Source: Climacium dendroides (taxonomy: Eukaryota > Streptophyta > Bryopsida > Hypnales > Climaciaceae). From it: a stretch of 64,000 nt of DNA. The notes under the pieces were generated by a model. The model searched no databases, was not told where the DNA came from, and saw only the letters and a program-made list of their open reading frames with translations. A program made the translations under genes and the position numbers. This document shows positions 1 to 13,555 of this stretch, one piece after another (position 1 is the stretch's first letter; every line of letters starts with the position of its first letter). The stretch is from NCBI GenBank assembly GCA_950106755.1, contig CATNNA010000001.1:1302001-1366000 (forward strand), given 5' to 3'.

Positions 1-924
1 TCCAAAAACAAAGCACACAAGTTGCAATTGTTAAGAATAATTAGGATTCATGGAAAAACTTCATTTTAAGACAACCCTATTGCTTTCCTACATTGTCTTC
101 TTCATTTGAAATGGATTTGAAAACAAACACTCGAAAAATCATGCTGTATTGAATACAAACCAAACCAATAAATTATATGGGATTGACATAGAAGCATGTC
201 CAAAGACAAAACACACAAGTTGCAATTGTTCATAATAATTAGGATTCATGGAAAAACTTCATTTTAAGACAACCCTATTGCTTTCCTACATTGTCTTCTT
301 CATTTGAAATGGATTTCAAAACAAACACTCGGAAAATCATGCTGTATTGAATACAAAGCAAAACAATAAATTATATCGGTTTGACGTGGAAGCATGTCCA
401 AAAACAAAACACACAAGTTGCAATTGTTCAAAATAATTAGGATTCATGGAAAAACTTCATTTTAAGACAACCCTATTGCTTTCCTACATTGTCTTCTTCA
501 TTTGAAATGGATTTCAAAACAAACAGTCGAAAAATCATGCTATATTGAATACAAACCAAACCAATAAATTATATCGGTTTGAATTAGAAGCATGTACAAA
601 AACAAAACACACAAGTTGCAATTGTTAAGAATAATTAGGATTCATGGGAAAACTTCATTTTAAGACAACCCTATTCCTTTCCTACATTGTCTTCTTCATT
701 TGAAATGGATTTCAAAACAAACACTCGAAAAATCATGCTGTATTGAATACAAACCAAACCAATAAATTATATGGGTTTGACTTAGAAGCATGTCCAAAAA
801 CAAAACACATATGTTGCAATTGTTCAAAATAATTAGGATTCATGGAAAAACTTCATTTTAAGACAACCCTATTGCTTTCCTACATTGTCTTCTTCATTTG
901 AAATGGATTTCAAAACAAACACTC
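1..924 (+). repeat. Block A, copy 1 (about 4.7 monomers)
   Basis: This block is recognised by a fixed order of rare variants. They are AAGCACACAA in the first monomer, GGGATTGACATAG near 178-191, CAAAGACAAAAC near 201, AAGCAAAACAAT near 358, GTACAAAAAC near 594, ATGGGAAAAC near 645 and ACACATATG near 807. The same order recurs 5742 bp (29 monomers) downstream at 5743-6666. The only difference I noticed is T at 810, which is C in the second copy and makes a local CATATG unique in what I read. The block starts at the window edge, so its true left limit is unknown. Confidence 0.85.
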
Positions 925-3192
925 TTAAAATCATGCTGTATTGAATACAAACCAAACCAATAAATTATATGGGTTTGACTTAGAAGCATGTCCAAAAACA
1001 AAACACACAAGTTGCAATTGTTCAAAATAATTAGGATTCATGGAAAAACTTCATTTTAAGACAACCCTATTGCTTTCCTACACTGTCTTCTTCATTTGAA
1101 ATGGATTTCAAAACAAACACTCGAAAAATCATGCTGTATTGAATACAAACCAAACCAATAAATTATATGGGTTTGACTTAGAAGCATGTCCAAAAACAAA
1201 ACACACAAGTTGAAATTGTTCAAAATAATTAGGATTCATGGAAAAACTTCATTTTAAGACAACCCTATTGCTTTCCTACATTGTCTTCTTCATTTGAAAT
1301 GGATTTCAAAACAAACACTCGAAAAATCATGCTATATTGAATACAAACCAAACCAATAAATTATATGGGTTTGACTTAGAAGCATGTCCAAAAACAAAAC
1401 ACACAAGTTGCAATTGTTCAAAATAATTAGGATTCATGGAAAAACTTCATTTTAAGACAACCCTATTGCTTTCCTACATTGTCTTCTTCATTTGAAATGG
1501 ATTTGAAAACAAACACTCGAAAAATCATGTTGTATTGAATACAAACCAAACCAATAAATTATATGGGTTTGACTTAGAAGCATGTCCAAAAACAAAACAC
1601 ACAAGTTGCAATTGTTCAAAATAATTACGATTCATGGAAAAACTTCATTTTAAGACAACCCTATTGCTTTCCTACATTGTCTTCTTCATTTGAAATGGAT
1701 TTCAAAACAAACACTCGAAAAATCATGCTATATTGAATACAAACCAAACCAATAAATTATATCGGTTTGAATTAGAAGCATGTCCAAAAACAAAACACAC
1801 AAGTTGCAATTGTTCATAATAATTAGGATTCATGGAAAAACTTCATTTTAAGACAACCCTATTCCTTTCCTAGACTGTCTTCTTCATTTGAAATGGATTT
1901 CAAAACAAACACTCGAAAAATCATGTTGTATTGAATACAAACCAAACCAATAAATTATATGGGTTTGACTTAGAAGCATGTCCAAAAACAAAACACACAA
2001 GTTGCAATTGTTAAGAATAATTAGGATTCATGGAAAAACTTCATTTTAAGACAACCCTATTGCTTTCCTACACTGTCTTCTTCATTTGAAATGGATTTCA
2101 AAACAAACACTCGAAAAATCATGTTGTATTGAATACAAACCAAACCAATAAATTATATGGGTTTGACTTAGAAGCATGTCCAAAAACAAAACACACAAGT
2201 TGCAATTGTTGAAAATAATTAGGATTCATGGAAAAACTTCATTTTAAGACAACCCTATTGCTTTCCTACATTGTCTTCTTCATTTGAAATGGATTTCAAA
2301 ACAAACACTCGAAAAATCATGCTATATTGAATACAAACCAAACCAATAAATTATATGGGTTTGACTTAGAAGCATGTCCAAAAACAAAACACACAAGTTG
2401 CAATTGTTAAGAATAATTAGGATTCATGGAAAAACTTCATTTTAAAACAACCCTATTGCTTTCCTACACTGTCTTCTTCATTTGAAATGGATTTCAAAAC
2501 AAACACTCGAAAAATCATGTTGTATTGAATACAAACCAAACCAATAAATTATATGGGTTTGACTTAGAAGCATGTCCAAAAACAAAACACACAAGTTGCA
2601 ATTGTTAAGAATAATTAGGATTCATGGAAAAACTTCATTTTAAGACAACCCTATTGCTTTCCTACACTGTCTTCTTCATTTGAAATGGATTTCAAAACAA
2701 ACACTCGAAAAATCATGTTGTATTGAATACAAACCAAACCAATAAATTATATGCGTTTGACTTAGAAGCATGTCCAAAAACAAAACACACAAGTTGCAAT
2801 TGTTAAGAATAATTAGGATTCACGGAAAAACTTCATTTTAAGACAACCCTATTGCTTTCCTACACTGTCTTCTTCATTTGAAATGGATTTCAAAACAAAC
2901 ACTCGAAAAATCATGCTGTATTGAATACAAACCAAACCAATAAATTATATCGGTTTGACGTGGAAGCATGTCCAAAAACAAAACACACAAGTTGCAATTG
3001 TTCAAAATAATTAGGATTCATGGAAAAACTTCATTTTAAGACAACCCTATTGCTTTCCTACACTGTCTTCTTCATTTGAAATGGATTTCAAAACAAACAG
3101 TCGAAAAATCATGTTGTATTGAATACAAACCAAACCAATAAATTATATGGGTTTGACGTGGAAGCATGTCCAAAAACAAAACACACAAGTTG
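817..3192 (+). repeat. 12-monomer HOR block B, copy 1 (2376 bp)
   Basis: This stretch and 3193-5568 form a direct tandem pair offset by exactly 2376 bp (12 x 198). Shared private markers in order: CTCTTAAAATC (923), TTGAAATTG (1210), TTACGATTC (1625), TTCATAATAATT (1820), CCTTTCCTAGACTG (1864), TTGAAAATAATT (2209), TTTTAAAACAACC (2443), ATATGCGTTTGAC (2751), TTCACGG (2819) and AACAGTCG (3106). Apart from the first base of the block (C at 817, A at 3193) I saw no difference at the positions I checked, which points to very recent duplication. Block B overlaps the end of block A by about 100 bp because both limits are set by sequence matching. Confidence 0.88.
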
Positions 3193-5568
3193 AAATTGTT
3201 CAAAATAATTAGGATTCATGGAAAAACTTCATTTTAAGACAACCCTATTGCTTTCCTACATTGTCTTCTTCATTTGAAATGGATTTCAAAACAAACACTC
3301 TTAAAATCATGCTGTATTGAATACAAACCAAACCAATAAATTATATGGGTTTGACTTAGAAGCATGTCCAAAAACAAAACACACAAGTTGCAATTGTTCA
3401 AAATAATTAGGATTCATGGAAAAACTTCATTTTAAGACAACCCTATTGCTTTCCTACACTGTCTTCTTCATTTGAAATGGATTTCAAAACAAACACTCGA
3501 AAAATCATGCTGTATTGAATACAAACCAAACCAATAAATTATATGGGTTTGACTTAGAAGCATGTCCAAAAACAAAACACACAAGTTGAAATTGTTCAAA
3601 ATAATTAGGATTCATGGAAAAACTTCATTTTAAGACAACCCTATTGCTTTCCTACATTGTCTTCTTCATTTGAAATGGATTTCAAAACAAACACTCGAAA
3701 AATCATGCTATATTGAATACAAACCAAACCAATAAATTATATGGGTTTGACTTAGAAGCATGTCCAAAAACAAAACACACAAGTTGCAATTGTTCAAAAT
3801 AATTAGGATTCATGGAAAAACTTCATTTTAAGACAACCCTATTGCTTTCCTACATTGTCTTCTTCATTTGAAATGGATTTGAAAACAAACACTCGAAAAA
3901 TCATGTTGTATTGAATACAAACCAAACCAATAAATTATATGGGTTTGACTTAGAAGCATGTCCAAAAACAAAACACACAAGTTGCAATTGTTCAAAATAA
4001 TTACGATTCATGGAAAAACTTCATTTTAAGACAACCCTATTGCTTTCCTACATTGTCTTCTTCATTTGAAATGGATTTCAAAACAAACACTCGAAAAATC
4101 ATGCTATATTGAATACAAACCAAACCAATAAATTATATCGGTTTGAATTAGAAGCATGTCCAAAAACAAAACACACAAGTTGCAATTGTTCATAATAATT
4201 AGGATTCATGGAAAAACTTCATTTTAAGACAACCCTATTCCTTTCCTAGACTGTCTTCTTCATTTGAAATGGATTTCAAAACAAACACTCGAAAAATCAT
4301 GTTGTATTGAATACAAACCAAACCAATAAATTATATGGGTTTGACTTAGAAGCATGTCCAAAAACAAAACACACAAGTTGCAATTGTTAAGAATAATTAG
4401 GATTCATGGAAAAACTTCATTTTAAGACAACCCTATTGCTTTCCTACACTGTCTTCTTCATTTGAAATGGATTTCAAAACAAACACTCGAAAAATCATGT
4501 TGTATTGAATACAAACCAAACCAATAAATTATATGGGTTTGACTTAGAAGCATGTCCAAAAACAAAACACACAAGTTGCAATTGTTGAAAATAATTAGGA
4601 TTCATGGAAAAACTTCATTTTAAGACAACCCTATTGCTTTCCTACATTGTCTTCTTCATTTGAAATGGATTTCAAAACAAACACTCGAAAAATCATGCTA
4701 TATTGAATACAAACCAAACCAATAAATTATATGGGTTTGACTTAGAAGCATGTCCAAAAACAAAACACACAAGTTGCAATTGTTAAGAATAATTAGGATT
4801 CATGGAAAAACTTCATTTTAAAACAACCCTATTGCTTTCCTACACTGTCTTCTTCATTTGAAATGGATTTCAAAACAAACACTCGAAAAATCATGTTGTA
4901 TTGAATACAAACCAAACCAATAAATTATATGGGTTTGACTTAGAAGCATGTCCAAAAACAAAACACACAAGTTGCAATTGTTAAGAATAATTAGGATTCA
5001 TGGAAAAACTTCATTTTAAGACAACCCTATTGCTTTCCTACACTGTCTTCTTCATTTGAAATGGATTTCAAAACAAACACTCGAAAAATCATGTTGTATT
5101 GAATACAAACCAAACCAATAAATTATATGCGTTTGACTTAGAAGCATGTCCAAAAACAAAACACACAAGTTGCAATTGTTAAGAATAATTAGGATTCACG
5201 GAAAAACTTCATTTTAAGACAACCCTATTGCTTTCCTACACTGTCTTCTTCATTTGAAATGGATTTCAAAACAAACACTCGAAAAATCATGCTGTATTGA
5301 ATACAAACCAAACCAATAAATTATATCGGTTTGACGTGGAAGCATGTCCAAAAACAAAACACACAAGTTGCAATTGTTCAAAATAATTAGGATTCATGGA
5401 AAAACTTCATTTTAAGACAACCCTATTGCTTTCCTACACTGTCTTCTTCATTTGAAATGGATTTCAAAACAAACAGTCGAAAAATCATGTTGTATTGAAT
5501 ACAAACCAAACCAATAAATTATATGGGTTTGACGTGGAAGCATGTCCAAAAACAAAACACACAAGTTG
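3193..5568 (+). repeat. 12-monomer HOR block B, copy 2 (2376 bp)
   Basis: Direct tandem copy of 817-3192. The same markers fall 2376 bp later: CTCTTAAAATC (3299), TTGAAATTG (3586), TTACGATTC (4001), CCTTTCCTAGACTG (4240), TTTTAAAACAACC (4819), ATATGCGTTTGAC (5127) and TTCACGG (5195). It opens with its own TTGAAATTG variant at the junction (A at 3193), which copy 1 has as C. After 5568 the match ends, and less than one monomer later block A restarts at 5743. Confidence 0.88.
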
Positions 5569-5742
5569 CAATTGTTCAAAATAATTAGGATTCATGGAAA
5601 AACTTCATTTTAAGACAACCCTATTGCTTTCCTACACTGTCTTCTTCATTTGAAATGGATTTCAAAACAAACAGTCGAAAAATCATGTTGTATTGAATAC
5701 AAACCAAACCAATAAATTATATGGGTTTGACTTAGAAGCATG

Positions 5743-6666
5743 TCCAAAAACAAAGCACACAAGTTGCAATTGTTAAGAATAATTAGGATTCATGGAAAAA
5801 CTTCATTTTAAGACAACCCTATTGCTTTCCTACATTGTCTTCTTCATTTGAAATGGATTTGAAAACAAACACTCGAAAAATCATGCTGTATTGAATACAA
5901 ACCAAACCAATAAATTATATGGGATTGACATAGAAGCATGTCCAAAGACAAAACACACAAGTTGCAATTGTTCATAATAATTAGGATTCATGGAAAAACT
6001 TCATTTTAAGACAACCCTATTGCTTTCCTACATTGTCTTCTTCATTTGAAATGGATTTCAAAACAAACACTCGGAAAATCATGCTGTATTGAATACAAAG
6101 CAAAACAATAAATTATATCGGTTTGACGTGGAAGCATGTCCAAAAACAAAACACACAAGTTGCAATTGTTCAAAATAATTAGGATTCATGGAAAAACTTC
6201 ATTTTAAGACAACCCTATTGCTTTCCTACATTGTCTTCTTCATTTGAAATGGATTTCAAAACAAACAGTCGAAAAATCATGCTATATTGAATACAAACCA
6301 AACCAATAAATTATATCGGTTTGAATTAGAAGCATGTACAAAAACAAAACACACAAGTTGCAATTGTTAAGAATAATTAGGATTCATGGGAAAACTTCAT
6401 TTTAAGACAACCCTATTCCTTTCCTACATTGTCTTCTTCATTTGAAATGGATTTCAAAACAAACACTCGAAAAATCATGCTGTATTGAATACAAACCAAA
6501 CCAATAAATTATATGGGTTTGACTTAGAAGCATGTCCAAAAACAAAACACACATGTTGCAATTGTTCAAAATAATTAGGATTCATGGAAAAACTTCATTT
6601 TAAGACAACCCTATTGCTTTCCTACATTGTCTTCTTCATTTGAAATGGATTTCAAAACAAACACTC
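5743..6666 (+). repeat. Block A, copy 2
   Basis: Repeats 1-924 at an offset of 29 monomers. It has AAGCACACAA (5754), GGGATTGACATAG (5920), CAAAGACAAAAC (5943), AAGCAAAACAAT (6100), GTACAAAAAC (6336) and ATGGGAAAAC (6387). It ends where copy 1 reads CTCTTAAAA and this copy reads CTCGAAAAA. About one extra monomer (6667-6866) follows before the homology to block B resumes, which shifts the offset to block B from 29 to 30 monomers. Confidence 0.82.
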
Positions 6667-6866
6667 GAAAAATCATGCTGTATTGAATACAAACCAAACC
6701 AATAAATTATATCGGTTTGACGTGGAAGCATGTCCAAAAACAAAACACACAAGTTGCAATTGTTCAAAATAATTAGGATTCATGGAAAAACTTCATTTTA
6801 AGACAACCCTATTGCTTTCCTACATTGTCTTCTTCATTTGAAATGGATTTCAAAACAAACACTCGA

Positions 6867-8657
6867 AAAATCATGCTGTATTGAATACAAACCAAACCAA
6901 TAAATTATATGGGTTTGACTTAGAAGCATGTCCAAAAACAAAACACACAAGTTGCAATTGTTCAAAATAATTAGGATTCATGGAAAAACTTCATTTTAAG
7001 ACAACCCTATTGCTTTCCTACACTGTCTTCTTCATTTGAAATGGATTTCAAAACAAACACTCGAAAAATCATGCTGTATTGAATACAAACCAAACCAATA
7101 AATTATATGGGTTTGACTTAGAAGCATGTCCAAAAACAAAACACACAAGTTGCAATTGTTCAAAATAATTAGGATTCATGGAAAAACTTCATTTTAAGAC
7201 AACCCTATTGCTTTCCTACATTGTCTTCTTCATTTGAAATGGATTTCAAAACAAACACTCGAAAAATCATGCTATATTGAATACAAACCAAACCAATAAA
7301 TTATATGGGTTTGACTTAGAAGCATGTCCAAAAACAAAACACACAAGTTGCAATTGTTCAAAATAATTAGGATTCATGGAAAAACTTCATTTTAAGACAA
7401 CCCTATTGCTTTCCTACATTGTCTTCTTCATTTGAAATGGATTTGAAAACAAACACTCGAAAAATCATGTTGTATTGAATACAAACCAAACCAATAAATT
7501 ATATGGGTTTGACTTAGAAGCATGTCCAAAAACAAAACACACAAGTTGCAATTGTTCAAAATAATTACGATTCATGGAAAAACTTCATTTTAAGACAACC
7601 CTATTGCTTTCCTACATTGTCTTCTTCATTTGAAATGGATTTCAAAACAAACACTCGAAAAATCATGCTATATTGAATACAAACCAAACCAATAAATTAT
7701 ATCGGTTTGAATTAGAAGCATGTCCAAAAACAAAACACACAAGTTGCAATTGTTCATAATAATTAGGATTCATGGAAAAACTTCATTTTAAGACAACCCT
7801 ATTCCTTTCCTAGACTGTCTTCTTCATTTGAAATGGATTTCAAAACAAACACTCGAAAAATCATGTTGTATTGAATACAAACCAAACCAATAAATTATAT
7901 GGGTTTGACTTAGAAGCATGTCCAAAAACAAAACACACAAGTTGCAATTGTTAAGAATAATTAGGATTCATGGAAAAACTTCATTTTAAGACAACCCTAT
8001 TGCTTTCCTACACTGTCTTCTTTATTTGAAATGGATTTCAAAACAAACACTCGAAAAATCATGTTGTATTGAATACAAACCAAACCAATAAATTATATGG
8101 GTTTGACTTAGAAGCATGTCCAAAAACAAAACACACAAGTTGCAATTGTTCAAAATAATTAGGATTCATGGAAAAACTTCATTTTAAGACAACCCTATTG
8201 CTTTCCTACATTGTCTTCTTCATTTGAAATGGATTTCAAAACAAACACTCGAAAAATCATGCTATATTGAATACAAACCAAACCAATAAATTATATGGGT
8301 TTGACTTAGAAGCATGTCCAAAAACAAAACACACAAGTTGCAATTGTTAAGAATAATTAGGATTCATGGAAAAACTTCATTTTAAAACAACCCTATTGCT
8401 TTCCTACACTGTCTTCTTCATTTGAAATGGATTTCAAAACAAACACTCGAAAAATCATGTTGTATTGAATACAAACCAAACCAATAAATTATATGGGTTT
8501 GACTTAGAAGCATGTCCAAAAACAAAACACACAAGTTGCAATTGTTAAGAATAATTAGGATTCATGGAAAAACTTCATTTTAAGACAACCCTATTGCTTT
8601 CCTACACTGTCTTCTTCATTTGAAATGGATTTCAAAACAAACACTCGAAAAATCATG
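6867..8657 (+). repeat. HOR block B, copy 3 (partial, about 9 monomers)
   Basis: Matches 927-2717 at an offset of 5940 bp (30 monomers), following block A copy 2 just as block B copy 1 follows block A copy 1. Markers: TTACGATTC (7565), TTCATAATAATT (7760), CCTTTCCTAGACTG (7804) and TTTTAAAACAACC (8383). It has diverged slightly: TTTATTTG instead of TTCATTTG near 8022, TTCAAAATAATT instead of TTGAAAATAATT near 8149, and TTGCAATTG instead of TTGAAATTG near 7150. It breaks off at 8658, where copy 1 has ATGTTG and this copy has ATGCTG, before the ATATGCG and TTCACGG monomers. Confidence 0.8.
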
Positions 8658-10044
8658 CTGTATTGAATACAAACCAAACCAATAAATTATATCGGTTTGA
8701 CGTGGAAGCATGTCCAAAAACAAAACACACAAGTTGCAATTGTTCAAAATAATTAGGATTCATGGAAAAACTTCATTTTAAGACAACCCTATTGCTTTCC
8801 TACATTGTCTTCTTCATTTGAAATGGATTTCAAAACAAACACTCGAAAAATCATGCTATATTGAATACAAACCAAACCAATAAATTATATCGGTTTGACG
8901 TGGAAGCATGTCCAAAAACAAAACACACAAGTTGCAATTGTTCAAAATAATTAGGATTCATGGAAAAACTTCATTTTAAAACAACCCTATTGCTTTCCTA
9001 CACTGTCTTCTTCATTTGAAATGGATTTCAAAACAAACACTCGAAAAATCATGTTGTATTGAATACAAACCAAACCAATAAATTATATGGGTTTGACTTA
9101 GAAGCATGTCCAAAAACAAAACACACAAGTTGCAATTGTTAAGAATAATTAGGATTCATGGAAAAACTTCATTTTAAGACAACCCTATTGCTTTCCTACA
9201 CTGTCTTCTTCATTTGAAATGGATTTCAAAACAAACACTCGAAAAATCATGCTGTATTGAATACAAACCAAACCAATAAATTATATCGGTTTGACGTGGA
9301 AGCATGTCCAAAAACAAAACACACAAGTTGCAATTGTTCAAAATAATTAGGATTCATGGAAAAACTTCATTTTAAGACAACCCTATTGCTTTCCTACATT
9401 GTCTTCTTCATTTGAAATGGATTTCAAAACAAACACTCGAAAAATCATGCTATATTGAATACAAACCAAACCAATAAATTATATGGGTTTGACTTAGAAG
9501 CATGTCCAAAAACAAAACACACAAGTTGCAATTGTTAAGAATAATTAGGATTCATGGAAAAACTTCATTTTAAGACAACCCTATTGCTTTCCTACACTGT
9601 CTTCTTCATTTGAAATGGATTTCAAAACAAACACTCGAAAAATCATGCTGTATTGAATACAAACCAAACCAATAAATTATATGGGTTTGACTTAGAAGCA
9701 TGTACGAAAACAAAACACACAAGTTGCAATTGTTCAAAATAATTAGGATTCATGGAAAAACTTCATTTTAAGACAACCCTATTGCTTTCCTACACTGACT
9801 TCTTCATTTGAAATGGATTTGAAAACAAACACTCGAAAAATCATGCTGTATTGAATACAAACCAAACCAATAAATTATATCGGTTTGACGTGGAAGCATG
9901 TCCAAAAACAAAACACACAAGTTGCAATTGGTCATAATAATTAGGATTCATGGAAAAACTTCATTTTAAGACAACCCTATTGCTTTCCTACACTGTCTTC
10001 TTCATTTGAAATGGATTTCAAAACAAACAGTCGAAAAATCATGT
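8658..10044 (+). repeat. Zone I monomers outside named blocks
   Basis: About seven monomers of zone I type, with TTGTATTG, CTGTATTG or CTATATTG and the last TTAAGAATAATT variants of the window (near 9534). The GTACGAAAAC double variant first appears here (near 9702), as does the CACTGACTTC variant (near 9793). One private change is GGTCATAATAATT near 9930. I see no clean higher-order unit in this stretch. Confidence 0.6.
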
Positions 10045-11949
10045 TGTATTGAATACAAACCAAACCAATAAATTATATCGGTTTGACGTGGAAGCATGTC
10101 CAAAAACAAAACACACAAGTTGCAATTGTTCAAAATAATTAGGATTCATGGAAAAACTTCATTTTAAGACAACCCTATTGCTTTCCTACACTGTCTTCTT
10201 CATTTGAAATGGATTTCAAAACAAACACTCGAAAAATCATGGTGTATTGAATACAAACCAAACCAATAAATTATATGGGTTTGACGTGGAAGCATGTCCA
10301 AAAACAAAACACACAAGTTGCAATTGTTCAAAATAATTAGGATTCATGGAAAAACTTCATTTTCAGACAACCCTATTGCTTTCCTACATTGTCTTCTTCA
10401 TTTGAAATGGATTTCAAAACAAACACTCGAAAAATCATGCTGTATTGAATACAAACCAAACCAATAAATTATATGGGTTTGACTTAGAAGCATGTACGAA
10501 AACAAAACACACAAGTTGCAATTGTTCAAAATAATTAGGATTCATGGAAAAACTTCATTTTAAGACAACCCTATTGCTTTCCTACACTGACTTCTTCATT
10601 TGAAATGGATTTCAAAACAAACACTCGAAAAATCATGCTGTATTGAATACAAACCAAACCAATAAATTATATCGGTTTGACGTGGAAGCATGTCCAAAAA
10701 CAAAACACACAAGTTGCAATTGTTCAAAATAATTAGGATTCATGGAAAAACTTCATTTTAAGACAACCCTATTGCTTTCCTACACTGACTTCTTCATTTG
10801 AAATGGATTTGAAAACAAACACTCGAAAAATCATGCTGTATTGAATACAAACCAAACCAATAAATTATATCGGTTTGACGTGGAAGCATGTCCAAAAACA
10901 AAACACACAAGTTGCAATTGTTCAAAATAATTAGGATTCATGGAAAAACTTCATTTTAAGACAACCCTATTGCTTTCCTACACTGACTTCTTCATTTGAA
11001 ATGGATTTGAAAACAAACACTCGAAAAATCATGCTGTATTGAATACAATCCAAACCAATAAATTATATCGGTTTGACGTGGAAGCATGTCCAAAAACAAA
11101 ACACACAAGTTGCAATTGTTCAAAATAATTAGGATTCATGGAAAAACTTCATTTTAATACAACCCTATTGCTTTCCTACATTGTCTTCTTCATTTGAAAT
11201 GGATTTCAAAACAAACACTCGAAAAATCATGTTGTAATGAATACAAACCAAACCAATAAATTATATGGGTTTGACGTGGAAGCATGTCCAAAAACAAAAC
11301 ACACAAGTTGCAATTGTTCAAAATAATTAGGATTCATGGAAAAACTTCATTTTAAGACAACCCTTTTGCTTTCCTACATTGTCTTCTTCATTTGAAATGG
11401 ATTTCAAAACAAACACTCGGAAAATCATGCTATATTGAATACAAACCAGACCAATAAATTATATGGGTTTGACTTAGAAGCATGTCCAAAAACAAAACAC
11501 ACAAGTTGCAATTGTTCAAAATAATTAGGATTCATGGAAAAACTTCATTTTAAGACAACCCTATTGCTTTCCTACATTGTCTTCTTCATTTGAAATGGAT
11601 TTAAAAACAAACACTCGAAAAATCATGTTGTAATGAATACAAACCAAACCAATAAATTATATGGGTTTGACTTAGAAGCATGTCCAAAAACAAAACACAC
11701 AAGTTGCAATTGTTCAAAATAATTAGGATTCATGGAAAAACTTCATTTTAAGACAACCCTATTGCTTTCCTACATTGACTTCTTCATTTGAAATGGATTT
11801 GAAAACAAACACTCGAAAAATCATGCTGTATTGAATACAAACCAAACCAATAAATTATATGGGTTTGACGTGGAAGCATGTCCAAAAACAAAACACACAA
11901 GTTGCAATTGTTCAAAATAATTAGGATTCATGGAAAAACTTCATTTTAA
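10045..11949 (+). repeat. Block C, copy 1 (1905 bp, about 9.6 monomers)
   Basis: Recurs at 16776-18680, 6731 bp away (34 monomers minus the 1-bp deletion near 12375). Markers: ATGGTGTATTG (10239), TTTTCAGACAACC (10361), GTACGAAAAC (10495), CAATCCAAAC (11047), the first TTGTAATG of the window (11232), CCCTTTTGC (11361), CAGACC (11447) and TTTAAAAACAAAC (11601). The only difference I saw inside is T at 11158 against G at 17889. The block spans the border between zone I and zone II monomer types, so the border itself was duplicated. Confidence 0.85.
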
Positions 11950-12276
11950 GACAACCCTATTGCTTTCCTACATTGTCTTCTTCATTTGAAATGGATTTCA
12001 AAACAAACACTCGAAAAATCATGTTGTAATGAATACAAACCAAACCAATAAATTATATGGGTTTGACGTGGAAGCATGTCCAAAAACAAAACACACAAGT
12101 TGCAATTGTTCAAAATAATTAGGATTCATGGAAAAACTTCATTTTAAGACAACCCTATTGCTTTCCTACATTGTCTTCTTCATTTGAAATGGATTTCAAA
12201 ACAAACACTCGAAAAATCATGCTGTATTGAATACAAACCAAACCAATAAATTATATGGGTTTGACTTAGAAGCATG

Positions 12277-12473
12277 TACGAAAACAAAACACACAAGTTG
12301 CAATTGTTCAAAATAATTAGGATTCATGGAAAAACTTCATTTTAAGACAACCCTATTGCTTTCCTACACTGACTCTTCATTTGAAATGGATTTGAAAACA
12401 AACACTCGAAAAATCATGCTGTATTGAATACAATCCAAACCAATAAATTATATCGGTTTGACGTGGAAGCATG
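12277..12473 (+). repeat. 197-bp monomer with 1-bp deletion
   Basis: The usual CTGACTTCTTCAT reads CTGACTCTTCAT at about 12369-12380, one T short. Monomer starts fall on a strict 198-bp grid up to 12277 and on a grid shifted by one base from 12474 onward. This is the only independent length change I found before 57 kb. Confidence 0.9.
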
Positions 12474-13555
12474 TCCAAAAACAAAACACACAAGTTGCAA
12501 TTGTTCAAAATAATTAGGATTCATGGAAAAACTTCATTTTAATACAACCCTATTGCTTTCCTACATTGTCTTCTTCATTTGAAATGGATTTCAAAACAAA
12601 CACTCGAAAAATCATGTTGTAATGAATACAAACCAAACCAATAAATTATATGGGTTTGACGTGGAAGCATGTCCAAAAACAAAACACACAAGTTGCAATT
12701 GTTCAAAATAATTAGGATTCATGGAAAAACTTCATTTTAAGACAACCCTTTTGCTTTCCTACATTGTCTTCTTCATTTGAAATGGATTTCAAAACAAACA
12801 CTCGGAAAATCATGCTATATTGAATACAAACCAGACCAATAAATTATATGGGTTTGACTTAGAAGCATGTCCAAAAACAAAACACACAAGTTGCAATTGT
12901 TCAAAATAATTAGGATTCATGGAAAAACTTCATTTTAAGACAACCCTATTGCTTTCCTACACTGACTTCTTCATTTGAAATGGATTTGAAAACAAACACT
13001 CGAAAAATCATGCTGTATTGAATACAATCCAAACCAATAAATTATATCGGTTTGACGTGGAAGCATGTCCAAAAACAAAACACACAAGTTGCAATTGTTC
13101 AAAATAATTAGGATTCATGGAAAAACTTCATTTTAATACAACCCTATTGCTTTCCTACATTGTCTTCTTCATTTGAAATGGATTTCAAAACAAACACTCG
13201 AAAAATCATGTTGTAATGAATACAAACCAAACCAATAAATTATATGGGTTTGACGTGGAAGCATGTCCAAAAACAAAACACACAAGTTGCAATTGTTCAA
13301 AATAATTAGGATTCATGGAAAAACTTCATTTTAAGACAACCCTTTTGCTTTCCTACATTGTCTTCTTCATTTGAAATGGATTTCAAAACAAACACTCGGA
13401 AAATCATGCTATATTGAATACAAACCAGACCAATAAATTATATGGGTTTGACTTAGAAGCATGTCCAAAAACAAAACACACAAGTTGCAATTGTTCAAAA
13501 TAATTAGGATTCATGGAAAAACTTCATTTTAAGACAACCCTATTGCTTTCCTACA
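12376..13555 (+). repeat. 3-monomer (594-bp) tandem duplication, D1-D2
   Basis: 12376-12961 matches 12970-13555 at an offset of 594 bp. The order is CAATCCAAAC (12431, 13025), TTTTAATACAACC (12537, 13131), TTGTAATG (12617, 13211), CCCTTTTGC (12747, 13341), CTCGGAAAATCATGCTATATT and CAGACC (12831, 13425). A further copy lies 990 bp (5 monomers) after D2 at about 13850-14571. The 1-bp deletion near 12375 lies just outside the left edge and was not copied. Confidence 0.8.

Noticed and set aside
10294..10467. 58-codon ATG-initiated frame
   Set aside because: It exists only because TTTTCAGAC replaces TTTTAAGAC and removes one stop in this monomer type. The same frame appears wherever that variant occurs (for example about 17025). 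No start context, coding bias or family resemblance supports a gene.
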